Source: Desulforamulus ferrireducens
Lineage (GTDB): Bacteria > Bacillota > Desulfotomaculia > Desulfotomaculales > Desulfotomaculaceae
Length of the DNA: 64,000 nucleotides
Assembly: GCF_002005145.1 (NCBI RefSeq)
Contig: NZ_CP019698.1
Coordinates: forward strand, 2,852,001 to 2,916,000
Reading direction: 5' to 3'
A model generated the notes under the pieces. That model was given only the letters and a program-made list of their open reading frames with translations, did no database searches and was not told where the DNA came from. The first letter of the stretch is position 1; each line of letters starts with the position of its first letter. Positions 32,327 through 41,544 of the stretch are shown here, one piece after another. The translations under genes were made by a program, and so were the position numbers.

Positions 32327-33889
32327 CTATACCTTAAAATTAGCAACCAAACTTTGGAATTGACTTCCCATTTTGGCCAGATCCTGAGCGGCACTGGCAA
32401 TTTGCTGCACAGTGGCACTGGCCTGTTCCGTGGCCGCAGCCAGGTTCTGAGAGCCCTGGCTGTTTGCCTCAGCCCCCCTGGCAATCTCTTCTATAATGTC
32501 CACGGTGTGTTGAACTTGCTCCAGAATTTCCTTAAGGGCCTGTCCAGCGGTTTGTACCACCTGTGTGCCTTCGTGCACCTCGCGGACACCTAAATTCATA
32601 TCTTGTACCGCCTGCTCTGTTTCCTGTTGAATTTGTTTAATAATGGTGCCGATTTCTCTGGCTGCCTGGGAAGATTGTTCGGCCAGTTTTCTTACTTCCT
32701 CTGCCACCACGGCAAAACCCCTGCCCTGCTCACCTGCTCTGGCAGCTTCAATGGCCGCATTCAAGGCCAGGAGATTGGTTTGGTCGGCAATATTGGTAAT
32801 AACTTCGGATATTTTACCAATATCCAGGGATCTTTCCCCTAACCGCGATACCTGGGCAGAAGTTTGATCCACCCGTCTGACAATGGAGTTCATTTTTTCC
32901 ACCGTCTGTTTCACAGCCTCATTGCCCAGATTGGCGGAACGCTCCACATCACGGGAAACTCCCACTGCATTGGCAGCGGCGGCCGCTTCCTTCGCGGCAG
33001 AGTTGGCCAATTCTGTGGTGGTACCGGTAATTTCCTGAACCGTAGCACTTACTTCTTGGCTGCTGGCAGATAACTGCTGACTGTGAGCAGCCAGGCTGTT
33101 GCTTTTTTCCACCACTTCCTTCACTACACTGCGTAAATTACCCACCATTTTATTAAAGGCCAGCCCCAGTTGGGCCAGTTCATCGTTGCCTTTAACGTCA
33201 ATGGTCTGAGTAAGGTCTCCGTTGGAAACAACCAGCGTCTCTTGCACCAGTTTATTGATGGGCCTGGTAACCGCCCGGGAAGACAGTATACTGAACATAA
33301 CTCCTAAGCCCACTGCCAATAGACCAAAAATGACGGCTATCCTTTTAGACTCCTGACTGGCTTGCATAGCTGCCGTTTCGGCATCCTTGCTTTCCATTTT
33401 TTTGTAATCTGTATATTCCGTAACCGCTTGTTTTAGTTGTTGCGCCAAGGGATCGAAGCGCTGAGTTTTAATGTCTCTGGCTGCTTCTATTTGTCCCTGC
33501 TCCACCAAAGGTAGAATATCAATATAGTAAATTTCTGCCATTTGTGTATTGAGGTCTCTAACCTTAGTTATTCGCTCAAGGTTAATCTTTTGCCTGGTTA
33601 TCTTAGTTAGCTCTTCCTCATGCTTTAAGGCCTCTTGCAGCTTAGCCTCTACGTTAGCCTTGGCTTCGGCACTGCCACTGAGTAAATACTCCCTAATAAG
33701 AGATGATAGTTCTTCCACATACATGGCAATGGCTATACCTTCCATGGTACGTACATTGTGTTGCTGTAAACCATCAATCTCTGTGGTGATGGCATTGATC
33801 TTGTAAACCATAACCCCAGCCAACAGACAGGCCAGTGCTAAAACCACGCAATAACCCAACACAATCCGGGTGGTTAGCTTCATTCCCAT
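32327..33889 (-). CDS. Methyl-accepting chemotaxis protein
   Basis: A 520-residue transmembrane receptor: helix 1 at about residues 8-30, a periplasmic-side four-helix-bundle (4HB_MCP-like) domain to about 180, helix 2 ('[19 protein letters not shown]'), a HAMP domain ('[20 protein letters not shown]') and a long cytoplasmic coiled coil with the signalling tip '[20 protein letters not shown]'. It relays ligand signals to CheA/CheW. ATG at 33889 is preceded by GGAAGGGGAT; the frame from 33907 starts at the ribosome site. The gene is isolated from other chemotaxis genes. Confidence 0.95.
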   Translation of the reverse strand: MGMKLTTRIVLGYCVVLALACLLAGVMVYKINAITTEIDGLQQHNVRTMEGIAIAMYVEELSSLIREYLLSGSAEAKANVEAKLQEALKHEEELTKITRQKINLERITKVRDLNTQMAEIYYIDILPLVEQGQIEAARDIKTQRFDPLAQQLKQAVTEYTDYKKMESKDAETAAMQASQESKRIAVIFGLLAVGLGVMFSILSSRAVTRPINKLVQETLVVSNGDLTQTIDVKGNDELAQLGLAFNKMVGNLRSVVKEVVEKSNSLAAHSQQLSASSQEVSATVQEITGTTTELANSAAKEAAAAANAVGVSRDVERSANLGNEAVKQTVEKMNSIVRRVDQTSAQVSRLGERSLDIGKISEVITNIADQTNLLALNAAIEAARAGEQGRGFAVVAEEVRKLAEQSSQAAREIGTIIKQIQQETEQAVQDMNLGVREVHEGTQVVQTAGQALKEILEQVQHTVDIIEEIARGAEANSQGSQNLAAATEQASATVQQIASAAQDLAKMGSQFQSLVANFKV

Positions 33890-33998
33890 AGATATCCCCT
33901 TCCACATAAAGTTCTGAAATTTCTGGTTAGTTCGTTGTGAAAAAAATATACATCATCTCTTATATTTTTTTCAACTGTTTTATTGCTTTTTTGTCAAA

Positions 33999-34727
33999 TT
34001 ATTTCTCCAGAATAATCCGGGGACAAAAATTAAGATAATCTGCACTCACCAGATGAAATTTAATACCCCACAATTCATCGGGTAGCCGATAATTTCTGGC
34101 TCGGTCGTGCAAATGTCCGTAAACCACCCGGCTGACTTCATAATCGCAAAGCAATTCAATAAAACCAGAACGTTCATGCACCTCATTGGTGGGCATAAAA
34201 TGCATTAAAACTATGATCTCAGAGGCATTTGGGGGAACACTGCGGAGGGAATTTTCTAGTCGAATTAATTCTCTCTTGTATATTTTTTCATCCTCAGCGG
34301 TGAATTGATGGCTGTTGGGACAAGTCCAACCACGGGTTCCACAAAGGGCTATATCCCCCACCATGGCACTGTCATTTTGGATTAGCTTCATATTATCAGG
34401 CACAAATTGGCGGGTTTTGGTGATACCCTGCCACCAGTAATCATGGTTACCTGGTACAGCATAAATAGTACCAGGCATCAAACCAAGAAAATCCATGTCA
34501 TGCCTGGCTTCCTCCAAACGGGTAGCCCAGGAAATATCTCCGGGCATAAGGACAATATCCTCCGGCTTTACCCGGGCTTGCCAGTTTTCGTAAATCTTTT
34601 GGTAGTGCTTGTGCCAATCATCATTAAAAACATCCATCGGTTTGTAGAGTTCCACCGACTGCCAATTCTGGGGGTCCACCGGCTTGGCAAAGGAAAGATG
34701 TAGATCACTTATACTAAAAAATCTCAT
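33999..34727 (-). CDS. Metallophosphoesterase family protein
   Basis: All calcineurin-like phosphoesterase motifs are visible in this 242-residue cytoplasmic protein: 'ISDLHLSF' (DxH), 'LMPGDISWATR' (GDxxW), 'AVPGNHDYWW' (GNHD), 'IVLMHFMP' and 'VVYGHLHDRA' (GHxH). Two metal ions should be bound. The family includes phosphodiesterases of unknown substrate (similar to YhfI/ YkuE-like proteins). ATG follows GGGGGGTCAAATA. It is monocistronic. Confidence 0.9.
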   Translation of the reverse strand: MRFFSISDLHLSFAKPVDPQNWQSVELYKPMDVFNDDWHKHYQKIYENWQARVKPEDIVLMPGDISWATRLEEARHDMDFLGLMPGTIYAVPGNHDYWWQGITKTRQFVPDNMKLIQNDSAMVGDIALCGTRGWTCPNSHQFTAEDEKIYKRELIRLENSLRSVPPNASEIIVLMHFMPTNEVHERSGFIELLCDYEVSRVVYGHLHDRARNYRLPDELWGIKFHLVSADYLNFCPRIILEK

Positions 34728-34814
34728 TATTTGACCCCCCTACACATAGCATAAATCACCATTTTCTGGTACTTAATTTATCTTATCCCGCCCAAAATGG
34801 GATTGTCAACTGGC

Positions 34815-35693
34815 TTAAAAGGGAATTGCAAATTTATTCATAAACCAGTCATCATCATATTTACGACGCTGCAGGTATTGTTGACGTTGTTGCAGGACAT
34901 CGCTTTCTAAAATTAACTGGGCCACTAACTCTCCTATATCTGCCAAATAACTGTACATAGTAATAACCTTACCCACCCGGGCGGTATTGAAGTGGCTCAT
35001 GGCCATCCTTAAGGCATTATAGGCATATTCATCCATCGAAATTTCATAGGGGTGGCTGCTGCGAAAATGGTGCTGAATTACCACCGAGGGGTTGACCTCT
35101 ACTCGGTAGCCAAATAACCAAAGTTTGAGGGAAAATTCGGCATCCTCATAGCCATAAACACGAAAGCCCCTCTCAAAGCCACCTACATCTTGAAAAACTT
35201 CCCGTTTAACAGCCACACATCCCCCCGGCGCAATGGGTACTTCTGCCACATCCCCGGTGCTTGCCAGCCACTTAGTCTCTAAATGTGGCCCCCAGGTCAT
35301 ACCATAGCCAACAGCATGTCGCAATTCCATATTGGCAATACCCGGTGCTGCTGCCCCAACCCCCCTGACCAGCAACCCTTCTGTCAGTAATTCCAGCCAA
35401 TCCTCTTCCACTGTGATATGGGCATCACAGAACACCAATATATCGCCGGCGGCATGCTGGGCACCCAGGTTTCTGGCATTAGCCGAGCCAATACCGGTGG
35501 TGTTGATCAGCTTAACCTGAGGATATAGATTGCGTCTACCCTGCAAAAAAGCACAGCAACCATCGGTGGAGCCATCGTTAACCACCGTAATATCATAGGG
35601 AAGTTGGCAAGGGGTGGACAAAATTGATTCTATTGTTTGCCTAATTAGTTTCCCTTCGTTTTTACAGGGAATAATTATGGAAACGGACGGCAT
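34815..35693 (-). CDS. Glycosyltransferase family 2 protein
   Basis: A GT-A fold enzyme of 292 residues with 'SIIIPCKNEGKLIRQTI', nucleotide-binding 'VVNDGSTDG', the metal-binding DxD-like 'FCDAHITVEEDW', and acceptor-side motifs 'PGGCVAVKREVFQDVGGF' and 'GYEDAEFSLKLW' (the ED of the catalytic loop). It transfers a sugar from a nucleotide donor, resembling polypeptide GalNAc-transferase-like bacterial GT2 proteins. ATG at 35693 follows AAGGAGGAAAATT; the frame from 35756 is upstream of it. No polysaccharide cluster surrounds the gene, so the acceptor is unknown. Confidence 0.9.
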   Translation of the reverse strand: MPSVSIIIPCKNEGKLIRQTIESILSTPCQLPYDITVVNDGSTDGCCAFLQGRRNLYPQVKLINTTGIGSANARNLGAQHAAGDILVFCDAHITVEEDWLELLTEGLLVRGVGAAAPGIANMELRHAVGYGMTWGPHLETKWLASTGDVAEVPIAPGGCVAVKREVFQDVGGFERGFRVYGYEDAEFSLKLWLFGYRVEVNPSVVIQHHFRSSHPYEISMDEYAYNALRMAMSHFNTARVGKVITMYSYLADIGELVAQLILESDVLQQRQQYLQRRKYDDDWFMNKFAIPF

Positions 35694-35781
35694 AATTTTC
35701 CTCCTTACATGGCCATTTTTATATTCTATGTGCCGTCGCCGGATAAATTGTCCCATTACCTAAATAATCAAGACAGAGAAA

Positions 35782-35816
35782 GGGAGCGCCGCCTCCTAAC
35801 TGAATGCGACACTCCC
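35782..35816 (-). terminator. Imperfect TGTCGCA-family hairpin after the second PepSY/SLH gene
   Basis: GGGAGCGCCGC and GCGACACTCCC pair imperfectly. The right arm carries the same core as the other hairpins of the family. It lies after the stop codon of the gene at 35839 and on the minus strand is followed by TTTCTCTGTCTT. Confidence 0.55.
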
Positions 35817-35838
35817 CGTTCGATTTGTTTTTTACGGC

Positions 35839-38043
35839 TTACTTTTTAACTTGCAGCATATGAACCAAGGCAGTGGCCGCCTCTGCCCGGGTAACCAACT
35901 GCGCCGGAGCATATTTACCCTGCAGGTCACTCTGCAGACCAAGACCCAGACTTAAGGCAGCATAGCCTTTCAAGGCGTCCGGTACCTCCCCGGCATCCTT
36001 AGTGTTTAGTTGATAAATTTGTGCCAATTTAGCTGCCCCGTCATAATCCAGGGTATTAATCATTAGTTTGGCTAAATCCAACCTGCTTAGTTCTTGTTCC
36101 AGATTTTTGTCTTCACCCGGTTCAATAATGCCCAGGCTGAGGGCGGCATTGATAATCCGCTTCACCTGTTCATCCTTTTCCTGACCCTGTAATATTCTAT
36201 AAGGCGGCTCGTACCAACCCCGGCTGGCTACTAACATTTCTAAAGCCTCTAGTTTAGTAATGTGGCGCTCCGGGTAAAACTTACCGTCTATACTTCTCAC
36301 AATGTTTGCCTTAGCCAGTTGATTGATATCGTTTTCCGCAGGATTACTGGCAATATCAGTAAAGACATTGGTTTGTTTGGGCGGCACCGGCTCACCATTC
36401 CAATCTAAAAACTGGCCTGTCCTGGCATCCAACGTAGTGTAGGAATTATCCTTCAATCTGTAAACCAGATTTACCTGGGCGTCATTATTCCCCCGTGGCA
36501 GTCTTAAGTACTCTAGATTTAAGCTATCGTCCGCCAAAAAGGCTGCCACTGCTTGGGGTTGTTCCAGTACTCCCTGGGGACTGGGGAAGGCTATGTTCCA
36601 CCAAGTCATCCGGTAACCGGTAATCTCTCCGGTAAAGGCATCCACTTGCACATCAAACCCGTTATTAGTAAAGGGAATGTTGTTTACTAAACGGTCGTAG
36701 CTAAACTGATAGCTGCGAGGAATACCCTTATCCACATATTCGTATACGTTACTATTGGCTAATTTTATCTGTCCAAACCGTGCAGATTGCTGCTTTTTGA
36801 TGAACTCTTCAGCCTTTTGTTTAGCCTGTTCCTTGGTCAGTTTGGGTTTTTGGCCTGCTTGGTACTGAGTTTTTTCCCACTTATTAAAGGAAATAAGCTC
36901 ACCGGTTACCGCATCCACCCCAACGCTGACGGATTCATAGGTGGTGCTTTTTTCGCCACTCCAGTAGAAATTCCATATTTTCTGTTCGGGATATTGGTAG
37001 TCCTGGGTTAAGCGGCTTTCGGTCTGTGTTAAATCAGTGGGAATTTGGATTACCTTTTTTACCCGTTCCAGGGCCTTCTCGGCACTGAGCAGATTTTTGT
37101 ACTTTTCCACCTCAGCCTGTTCCACAGGAGAAAGTTCCTGTGCCGCTGATTTTGACGCCGCATCAAAACTGCCCGCACCACCCATGGCACGATCATAAAA
37201 GCCGTAAGCACTGTCGCTGATTACCTCACCCTTAAAGGCATCAATAAGCAGAGCGGAACCATTTTTAACGCGGTAGGCCAGCTTAACCTGAGGTTCCTTA
37301 GAACCACGTATCTGAGGTCTAAAGTAAACTAATTCCACATTTTCCCCAAAGACCTTTTCTGCTTGGGCCGTGGAGATTTTCCCGCTAGGGGAAGGAAAGC
37401 TAATTTTATCCTGCCATTGTAAACCAAAACCCATGATTTGGCCTGTATCGGCATTAATCCTGACATGAATATAGTTTTCCCGGAAGGTTACACCATTTAC
37501 CACCCTGGTAAAGTCATAATAATAATCCACAGGTCCCCTTTCGGTGAAACCATAGAAAGGTCGATCCTCGTTGGGTATCAGTTTGACCTGGGTCATGTAG
37601 TTGGGCAGTAGCCTTTTTATCTCTGCTGCCGCTAACTTAGCTCCTTCATCGTAGGAGTATTTAGGTAGGCCGCTGAACTTCTGCCCCGGAGCTTGCTCCT
37701 CCCAACGGTCCATGCCAATAATTTCTCCGTTGGCTGCATTAAAACGTACGGAAATTTGTCCTCTGGGCTCGGTATTCTTTGTCCAACTTAGGTGCCATTC
37801 AGTTCGTCCATCGTAGGTATTAATGCCACTTTCAAATTTATCGTAGGCAGCACTGATGTTAAAAAGCTCTTTGGCCTTAGCAATGGCCTGGTCCAGGGGA
37901 AACTTGGCTTGGGAAAGATCGCCATTGATGAAAGTGGAAGGTAATAGCTTGGTTTGAGTCACTTCCGCAGCGGCTGCCGGGCTTAATATTAACCCACTGC
38001 ATAGACAGCCGGCCAGCAGGGCACTGATCATTTTTTTAGACAA
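35839..38043 (-). CDS. Secreted YcdB/PepSY-repeat protein with C-terminal SLH domains (paralog 2)
   Basis: Same plan as the gene at 5754-7889: a signal peptide ('MISALLAGCLCSGLILSPAA'), repeated YcdB/PepSY-like modules ('LDQAIAKAKELFNISAAYD', 'VSVGVDAVTGELISFNKW', 'VQVDAFTGEITGYRMTWW'), and three SLH repeats from about residue 570 ('LVTRAEAATALVHMLQVKK' at the end). It should be exported and bound to the cell wall. The start is TTG at 38043, nine bases after GGAG. That ribosome site lies inside one arm of a 12-bp hairpin (38045-38100), suggesting translational control. An ANTAR regulator gene is directly upstream on the same strand. Function is unknown. Confidence 0.85.
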   Translation of the reverse strand: MSKKMISALLAGCLCSGLILSPAAAAEVTQTKLLPSTFINGDLSQAKFPLDQAIAKAKELFNISAAYDKFESGINTYDGRTEWHLSWTKNTEPRGQISVRFNAANGEIIGMDRWEEQAPGQKFSGLPKYSYDEGAKLAAAEIKRLLPNYMTQVKLIPNEDRPFYGFTERGPVDYYYDFTRVVNGVTFRENYIHVRINADTGQIMGFGLQWQDKISFPSPSGKISTAQAEKVFGENVELVYFRPQIRGSKEPQVKLAYRVKNGSALLIDAFKGEVISDSAYGFYDRAMGGAGSFDAASKSAAQELSPVEQAEVEKYKNLLSAEKALERVKKVIQIPTDLTQTESRLTQDYQYPEQKIWNFYWSGEKSTTYESVSVGVDAVTGELISFNKWEKTQYQAGQKPKLTKEQAKQKAEEFIKKQQSARFGQIKLANSNVYEYVDKGIPRSYQFSYDRLVNNIPFTNNGFDVQVDAFTGEITGYRMTWWNIAFPSPQGVLEQPQAVAAFLADDSLNLEYLRLPRGNNDAQVNLVYRLKDNSYTTLDARTGQFLDWNGEPVPPKQTNVFTDIASNPAENDINQLAKANIVRSIDGKFYPERHITKLEALEMLVASRGWYEPPYRILQGQEKDEQVKRIINAALSLGIIEPGEDKNLEQELSRLDLAKLMINTLDYDGAAKLAQIYQLNTKDAGEVPDALKGYAALSLGLGLQSDLQGKYAPAQLVTRAEAATALVHMLQVKK

Positions 38044-38044
38044 A

Positions 38045-38100
38045 GGAACCCACTCCTTGTAGTCAAATTTTAACTATTAGACGGACGAGGAGTGGGTTCC
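38045..38100 (-). promoter_or_regulatory. Leader hairpin covering the ribosome site of the PepSY/SLH gene
   Basis: GGAACCCACTCC (38045-38056) and GGAGTGGGTTCC (38089-38100) form a 12-bp perfect stem around a 32-base loop. On the minus strand the 3' arm contains the GGAG ribosome site of the gene starting at 38043. There is no T-tract after it, so translational control is more likely than termination. Confidence 0.65.
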
Positions 38101-38132
38101 GTTACAGGTAATTTATTAAAAATTGGCCTGAC

Positions 38133-38705
38133 TTATGTATTCTCATAGCTTAAAATAATGGCCTCCGCCACCGCCTTCATACTGGTTCTTTTCTTCATGG
38201 CTGTTTGTTGGATGGCTTTATAGGCCTGCTCTTCGGAAAAACCTCTATGTTTAATCAACATGCCCTTGGCCCTTTCAATCACCTTTCTTGACTTAATGGT
38301 CTCCTGTAATTCGTGTAGTTGTTGATGCAACTGAACAATTCTCCTATGGGAGGCAACTGCGGTTTCTACAGCAGCATAGATATGGTCATCCAAATAGGGA
38401 CGTAAAAGAAAGGCAGCGGTAACATCCCTGGCTCGCTCCACCAAGCCTTTGTTGCCCGGGGAAATCATTAATACCGCCGGGGCCAAATGCTCCTCGGTAA
38501 GGATTTTAGCTACCTGCATACCGTCCAATACCGGCAGACGGTCATCCAACAGTACAGCATCCGGGTTGGTGGCACGTACAGCTTTAAGGGCATTCATGCC
38601 GCTGGTTGCTTCGGCCACTACCCGATAACCCTGCCTGGCCAGTATTTGCTTTAGTTGTTCCAGCTCATTAAGGTCCCCACTGGCGATGACAATTCTTCTC
38701 GGCAT
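38133..38705 (-). CDS. ANTAR-domain response regulator (second copy)
   Basis: A receiver domain (1-118) and C-terminal ANTAR RNA-binding domain ('IERAKGMLIKHRGFSEEQAY', about 138-182) in 190 residues. The phospho-acceptor Asp is present in 'VLLDDRLPVLDG', but the acidic pocket is reduced ('IASGDLNE') and the conserved switch Lys is Arg in 'FLLRPYLDD', so phosphorylation may be abnormal. It is similar in layout to the ANTAR gene of the nitrogen cluster. It precedes a gene whose ribosome site is hidden in a hairpin. No kinase gene is adjacent. It lies 15 bases after alr on the same strand. Confidence 0.88.
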   Translation of the reverse strand: MPRRIVIASGDLNELEQLKQILARQGYRVVAEATSGMNALKAVRATNPDAVLLDDRLPVLDGMQVAKILTEEHLAPAVLMISPGNKGLVERARDVTAAFLLRPYLDDHIYAAVETAVASHRRIVQLHQQLHELQETIKSRKVIERAKGMLIKHRGFSEEQAYKAIQQTAMKKRTSMKAVAEAIILSYENT

Positions 38706-38720
38706 ATACCTTCTCCCAAA

Positions 38721-39842
38721 TCAGTCGATATAGAAACGTGGCACACGGCTACCTATCCAGCATACCACTTCGTAGTTAATGGTGCCGGACCAGTCAGCTA
38801 CTTCTTCCACCGGTAGACTCTGCTGATCTCCTTGGCCAAAAATAATTACCTCATCATGCACCTTGACATCAGGAATTTTGCCCACATCCACCATGCATTG
38901 ATCCATGCAAACTCGCCCCACCACAGGGGCCCTCTGTCCCTTGATTAATACTTGTCCCCGGGAGGAAAGCAAGCGGGGGTAGCCATCAGCATAACCCAAT
39001 GGCAGTGAGGCAATAACCGTATCCTCCGGTGTAACATAGGTACAACCATAACTGATTTTAGTACCACTGGTTACTTTCTTCAAATGGGTAATCCGTGCCT
39101 TGAGGCTCATGGCCGGCAACAGTTTTACTTTATGCTGCTCCACCTCTGCCGAGGGGTATAAGCCATAAATCATAATACCCGGCCGTACCATGTCCAGGTA
39201 AGCTGCGGGAAAATCAATAATCGCTGCACTGTTGGCGGCATGACGCAGGGGAAAGGTAATACCCCGCTGCTCTAGGACATGGAGGAGGGATAAAAAACGA
39301 TCCAGTTGCCATTTGGTATAGGTTTTATCCTTTTCATCCGCTGTTGCAAAATGGGTATAAATACCCTCGCAGATCAAACCGGGCAGGGAACAAATCTGTT
39401 CGATCTCCCTAATTCCCTGTTCTCCCTCGCAAAAACCCAGGCGTCCCATACCGGTGTCCACCTTGAGATGTATCCTGACCGATTTACCGGCCTCTTGAGC
39501 CAGTTCTGCCAACTGCTCTGCCATATCCAGGCGATAAATGGTAATGGTTAGCTGCTGCTGAAGCGCCTGGGCCATTTGCTCCTTTGATAAATAACCAAAG
39601 ATTAAGATGGGAGCAGTAATGCCTGCCTCTCGTAAGGTAAGGGCTTCACAGAGTCTGGCCACGGCCAGCCGATTGGCCCCAGCCGCCAGGACGGCCTTTG
39701 CCACCTGAACCGCCCCGTGACCATAGCCATTGGCCTTGACCACAGCCATAATTTCCCTTTCCGCCCCAACCAATCTTCTTACTTCCCTTATATTATGACG
39801 AATATTTGCCAGGTTAATTTCTGCCCAAATTGGTTCTGCCAT
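38721..39842 (-). CDS. alr: Alanine racemase
   Basis: Alr is a PLP enzyme that makes D-alanine for peptidoglycan. The 373-residue product has the PLP lysine motif 'AVVKANGYGHGAVQVAKAVL', split over the first beta strand, the 'GRLGF' motif, and the catalytic Tyr region 'KISYGCTYVTPEDTVIASLP' with 'GYADGYPRLL' and 'MDQCMVDVG'. ATG at 39842 gives the usual N-terminus 'MAEPIWAEINLANIRHN'; the frame from 39893 is upstream sequence. It is followed by the ANTAR gene. Upstream, two insertion sequences separate it from ald, encoding alanine dehydrogenase. Confidence 0.95.
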   Translation of the reverse strand: MAEPIWAEINLANIRHNIREVRRLVGAEREIMAVVKANGYGHGAVQVAKAVLAAGANRLAVARLCEALTLREAGITAPILIFGYLSKEQMAQALQQQLTITIYRLDMAEQLAELAQEAGKSVRIHLKVDTGMGRLGFCEGEQGIREIEQICSLPGLICEGIYTHFATADEKDKTYTKWQLDRFLSLLHVLEQRGITFPLRHAANSAAIIDFPAAYLDMVRPGIMIYGLYPSAEVEQHKVKLLPAMSLKARITHLKKVTSGTKISYGCTYVTPEDTVIASLPLGYADGYPRLLSSRGQVLIKGQRAPVVGRVCMDQCMVDVGKIPDVKVHDEVIIFGQGDQQSLPVEEVADWSGTINYEVVCWIGSRVPRFYID

Positions 39843-40008
39843 TTTTATAACCATTCCTTTCGCAAGCTCAAGGCACAAAACGGAATGAAACATTGCCTAT
39901 GAGCTTGTTTTGTTTTAAAACTATCTTATTGAGATAACAGGCAACTACAAATCACGTGGAGGTGAGTGCGCTGTTCCTTTGGGAGCAGACCGTATTTTTA
40001 TATGTGTA

Positions 40009-40094
40009 GACTGTCCTTTCAAGCACAAATAAGTGTGCCTTCAGAGTACGAAGACTTATCTTTGTATAAACAACTCGTTTATAGCTGGACAGTC
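40009..40094 (+). ncRNA. Candidate bridge RNA of the IS110 element
   Basis: GACTGTCC (40009-40016) pairs with GGACAGTC (40087-40094), enclosing further stems including TATAAAC/GTTTATA (40065-40083, five-base loop). IS110-group elements encode a structured bridge RNA in the non-coding end that pairs with donor and target DNA (established for IS621). Position, length and folding fit, but the guide loops cannot be assigned without the element ends. Confidence 0.5.
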
Positions 40095-40141
40095 AGTCAA
40101 TGCCTGCTTTTCTCAATAATTTTTTGCGAAGGGAGACTTTA

Positions 40142-41380
40142 ATGTTAAAAATCGTTTACCCCATCTGTTGTGGAATTGATGTCCACAAAAAGTTTCTTGT
40201 TGCTTGTATTGCCTTTACCAATGACAAAGGTGTTACCACTTACAAGTCCAGACGCTTTTCTACCTTCACAAACGATTTGCGAAAGCTGTCGGAGTGGCTT
40301 TCCTCCAATTCCTGCACACATGTTTGCATGGAATCCACCGGCAAGTATTGGGTACCTGTGTACAATATTTTGGAAGCCACCTGTAAAATTACACTGGCTC
40401 ATCCAAAGTATGTCAAAGCGATTCGCGGTAAGAAAACCGATAAAAAGGATGCCAAGTGGATTGCCGACCTGTTTAAGCACGACCTTGTTGCCGGAAGCTT
40501 TATGCCACCCCTTCCAATTCGTCAATTGCGTGACTTGATGCGTTATCGTTTTAAGCTCACAAACTTTAGTTCCAGCGAGAAGAACCGGATTCAAAATTGT
40601 CTTACTGTATCAAATATCCAGCTCGCCAACGTGGTATCTGATACTTTCGGTAAGAGTTCAATGAGAATCATTGACTACTTGCTTGAAAATCCCGATGATA
40701 AGGATTTCGATTTTGTTCCTCTTCTTCACTCATCCATGCTGCATAAAGTGGACGATATCCGTCTTGCCCTGGACGGAATGATTACACCGGAACAGCGGCA
40801 AAAAATGAATATTATTCTTCAGCATTATGGCGAATTAGGAAAGTGCAAGTCCAACCTTGAATCCTTAATTCTATCGCTCTCAGAGCCTTATGCCAAGGAA
40901 CGTACTTTAGTGTCCACTGTACCAGGTATCAAAAATCCCTTTTCTGCAATCGCTATAATTTCAGAAATCGGTGCTGATATGTCTGTGTTCCCTACAGCCA
41001 AACGCTTGTGTTCCTGGGCAGGAGTGACTCCTCAAAACAACGAGAGTGCGGGCAAAAAACATTCTGTTCGCATATCCCGTGCCGGTGTTTATATCAAGCC
41101 ACTTTTAGTACAGTGCGCCAACGCTGTTGTTAAAAGTGATAAACACCCTGAAATCAAGGGCCGCTATTTATCCATCAAAAAGCGGCGTGGCCATAAGCGT
41201 GCTATTATAGCTATTGCACGAATGTTGCTTACTGCCATTTATCACATCCTTAAAAAAGGTGAACCTTACAACCCAGAACTTTATAAGAAAGCGCAACCTT
41301 TTCCTGCATCTCGTGAAATCACAGTAGAACAGGCTATTCTTATAGCTCGGAGGCACGGGTACTCTGTAGTTAAGGATTGA
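40142..41380 (+). CDS. IS110-family transposase (DEDD recombinase)
   Basis: An N-terminal RuvC-like DEDD domain starts with 'CCGIDVHKKFLVACIAF' (first Asp) and continues 'VCMESTGKYWVPVYNIL' (Glu) and 'KKTDKKDAKWIADL' (DxxD). The C-terminal Transposase_20 domain shows 'VSTVPGIKNPFSAIAIISEI', 'SWAGVTPQNNESAGKK' and the serine-containing 'RISRAGVYIKPLLVQCA'. At 412 residues it is full length and looks intact. ATG at 40142 follows GCGAAGGGAG. These enzymes work with the element's bridge RNA. Confidence 0.93.
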   Translation: MLKIVYPICCGIDVHKKFLVACIAFTNDKGVTTYKSRRFSTFTNDLRKLSEWLSSNSCTHVCMESTGKYWVPVYNILEATCKITLAHPKYVKAIRGKKTDKKDAKWIADLFKHDLVAGSFMPPLPIRQLRDLMRYRFKLTNFSSSEKNRIQNCLTVSNIQLANVVSDTFGKSSMRIIDYLLENPDDKDFDFVPLLHSSMLHKVDDIRLALDGMITPEQRQKMNIILQHYGELGKCKSNLESLILSLSEPYAKERTLVSTVPGIKNPFSAIAIISEIGADMSVFPTAKRLCSWAGVTPQNNESAGKKHSVRISRAGVYIKPLLVQCANAVVKSDKHPEIKGRYLSIKKRRGHKRAIIAIARMLLTAIYHILKKGEPYNPELYKKAQPFPASREITVEQAILIARRHGYSVVKD

Positions 41381-41544
41381 TGGAAATACACAAGTTATCA
41401 CTTTTCACTTTTTAAAGATCATCCCATGGATGGTCTGTTTGCTATGCTCTTTTTTAGTTTGTGCCCCCGTGGAGCTGGTTTCAGACTTTCACCTACCAAT
41501 TCTCGGTAAATTCTTTTTTATTTTAGCATATTGTAAAAAAAATT

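Larger units (their letters stand above)
39905..41440 (+). mobile_element. IS110-family insertion sequence (ends approximate)
   Basis: The element consists of an IS110-type transposase gene preceded by about 230 bases of structured non-coding DNA, as is usual for the family. IS110 elements lack inverted repeats, so I cannot place the ends; the coordinates cover the gap from the alr leader to a point beyond the transposase stop. It lies next to an IS1182-like element. Confidence 0.6.
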
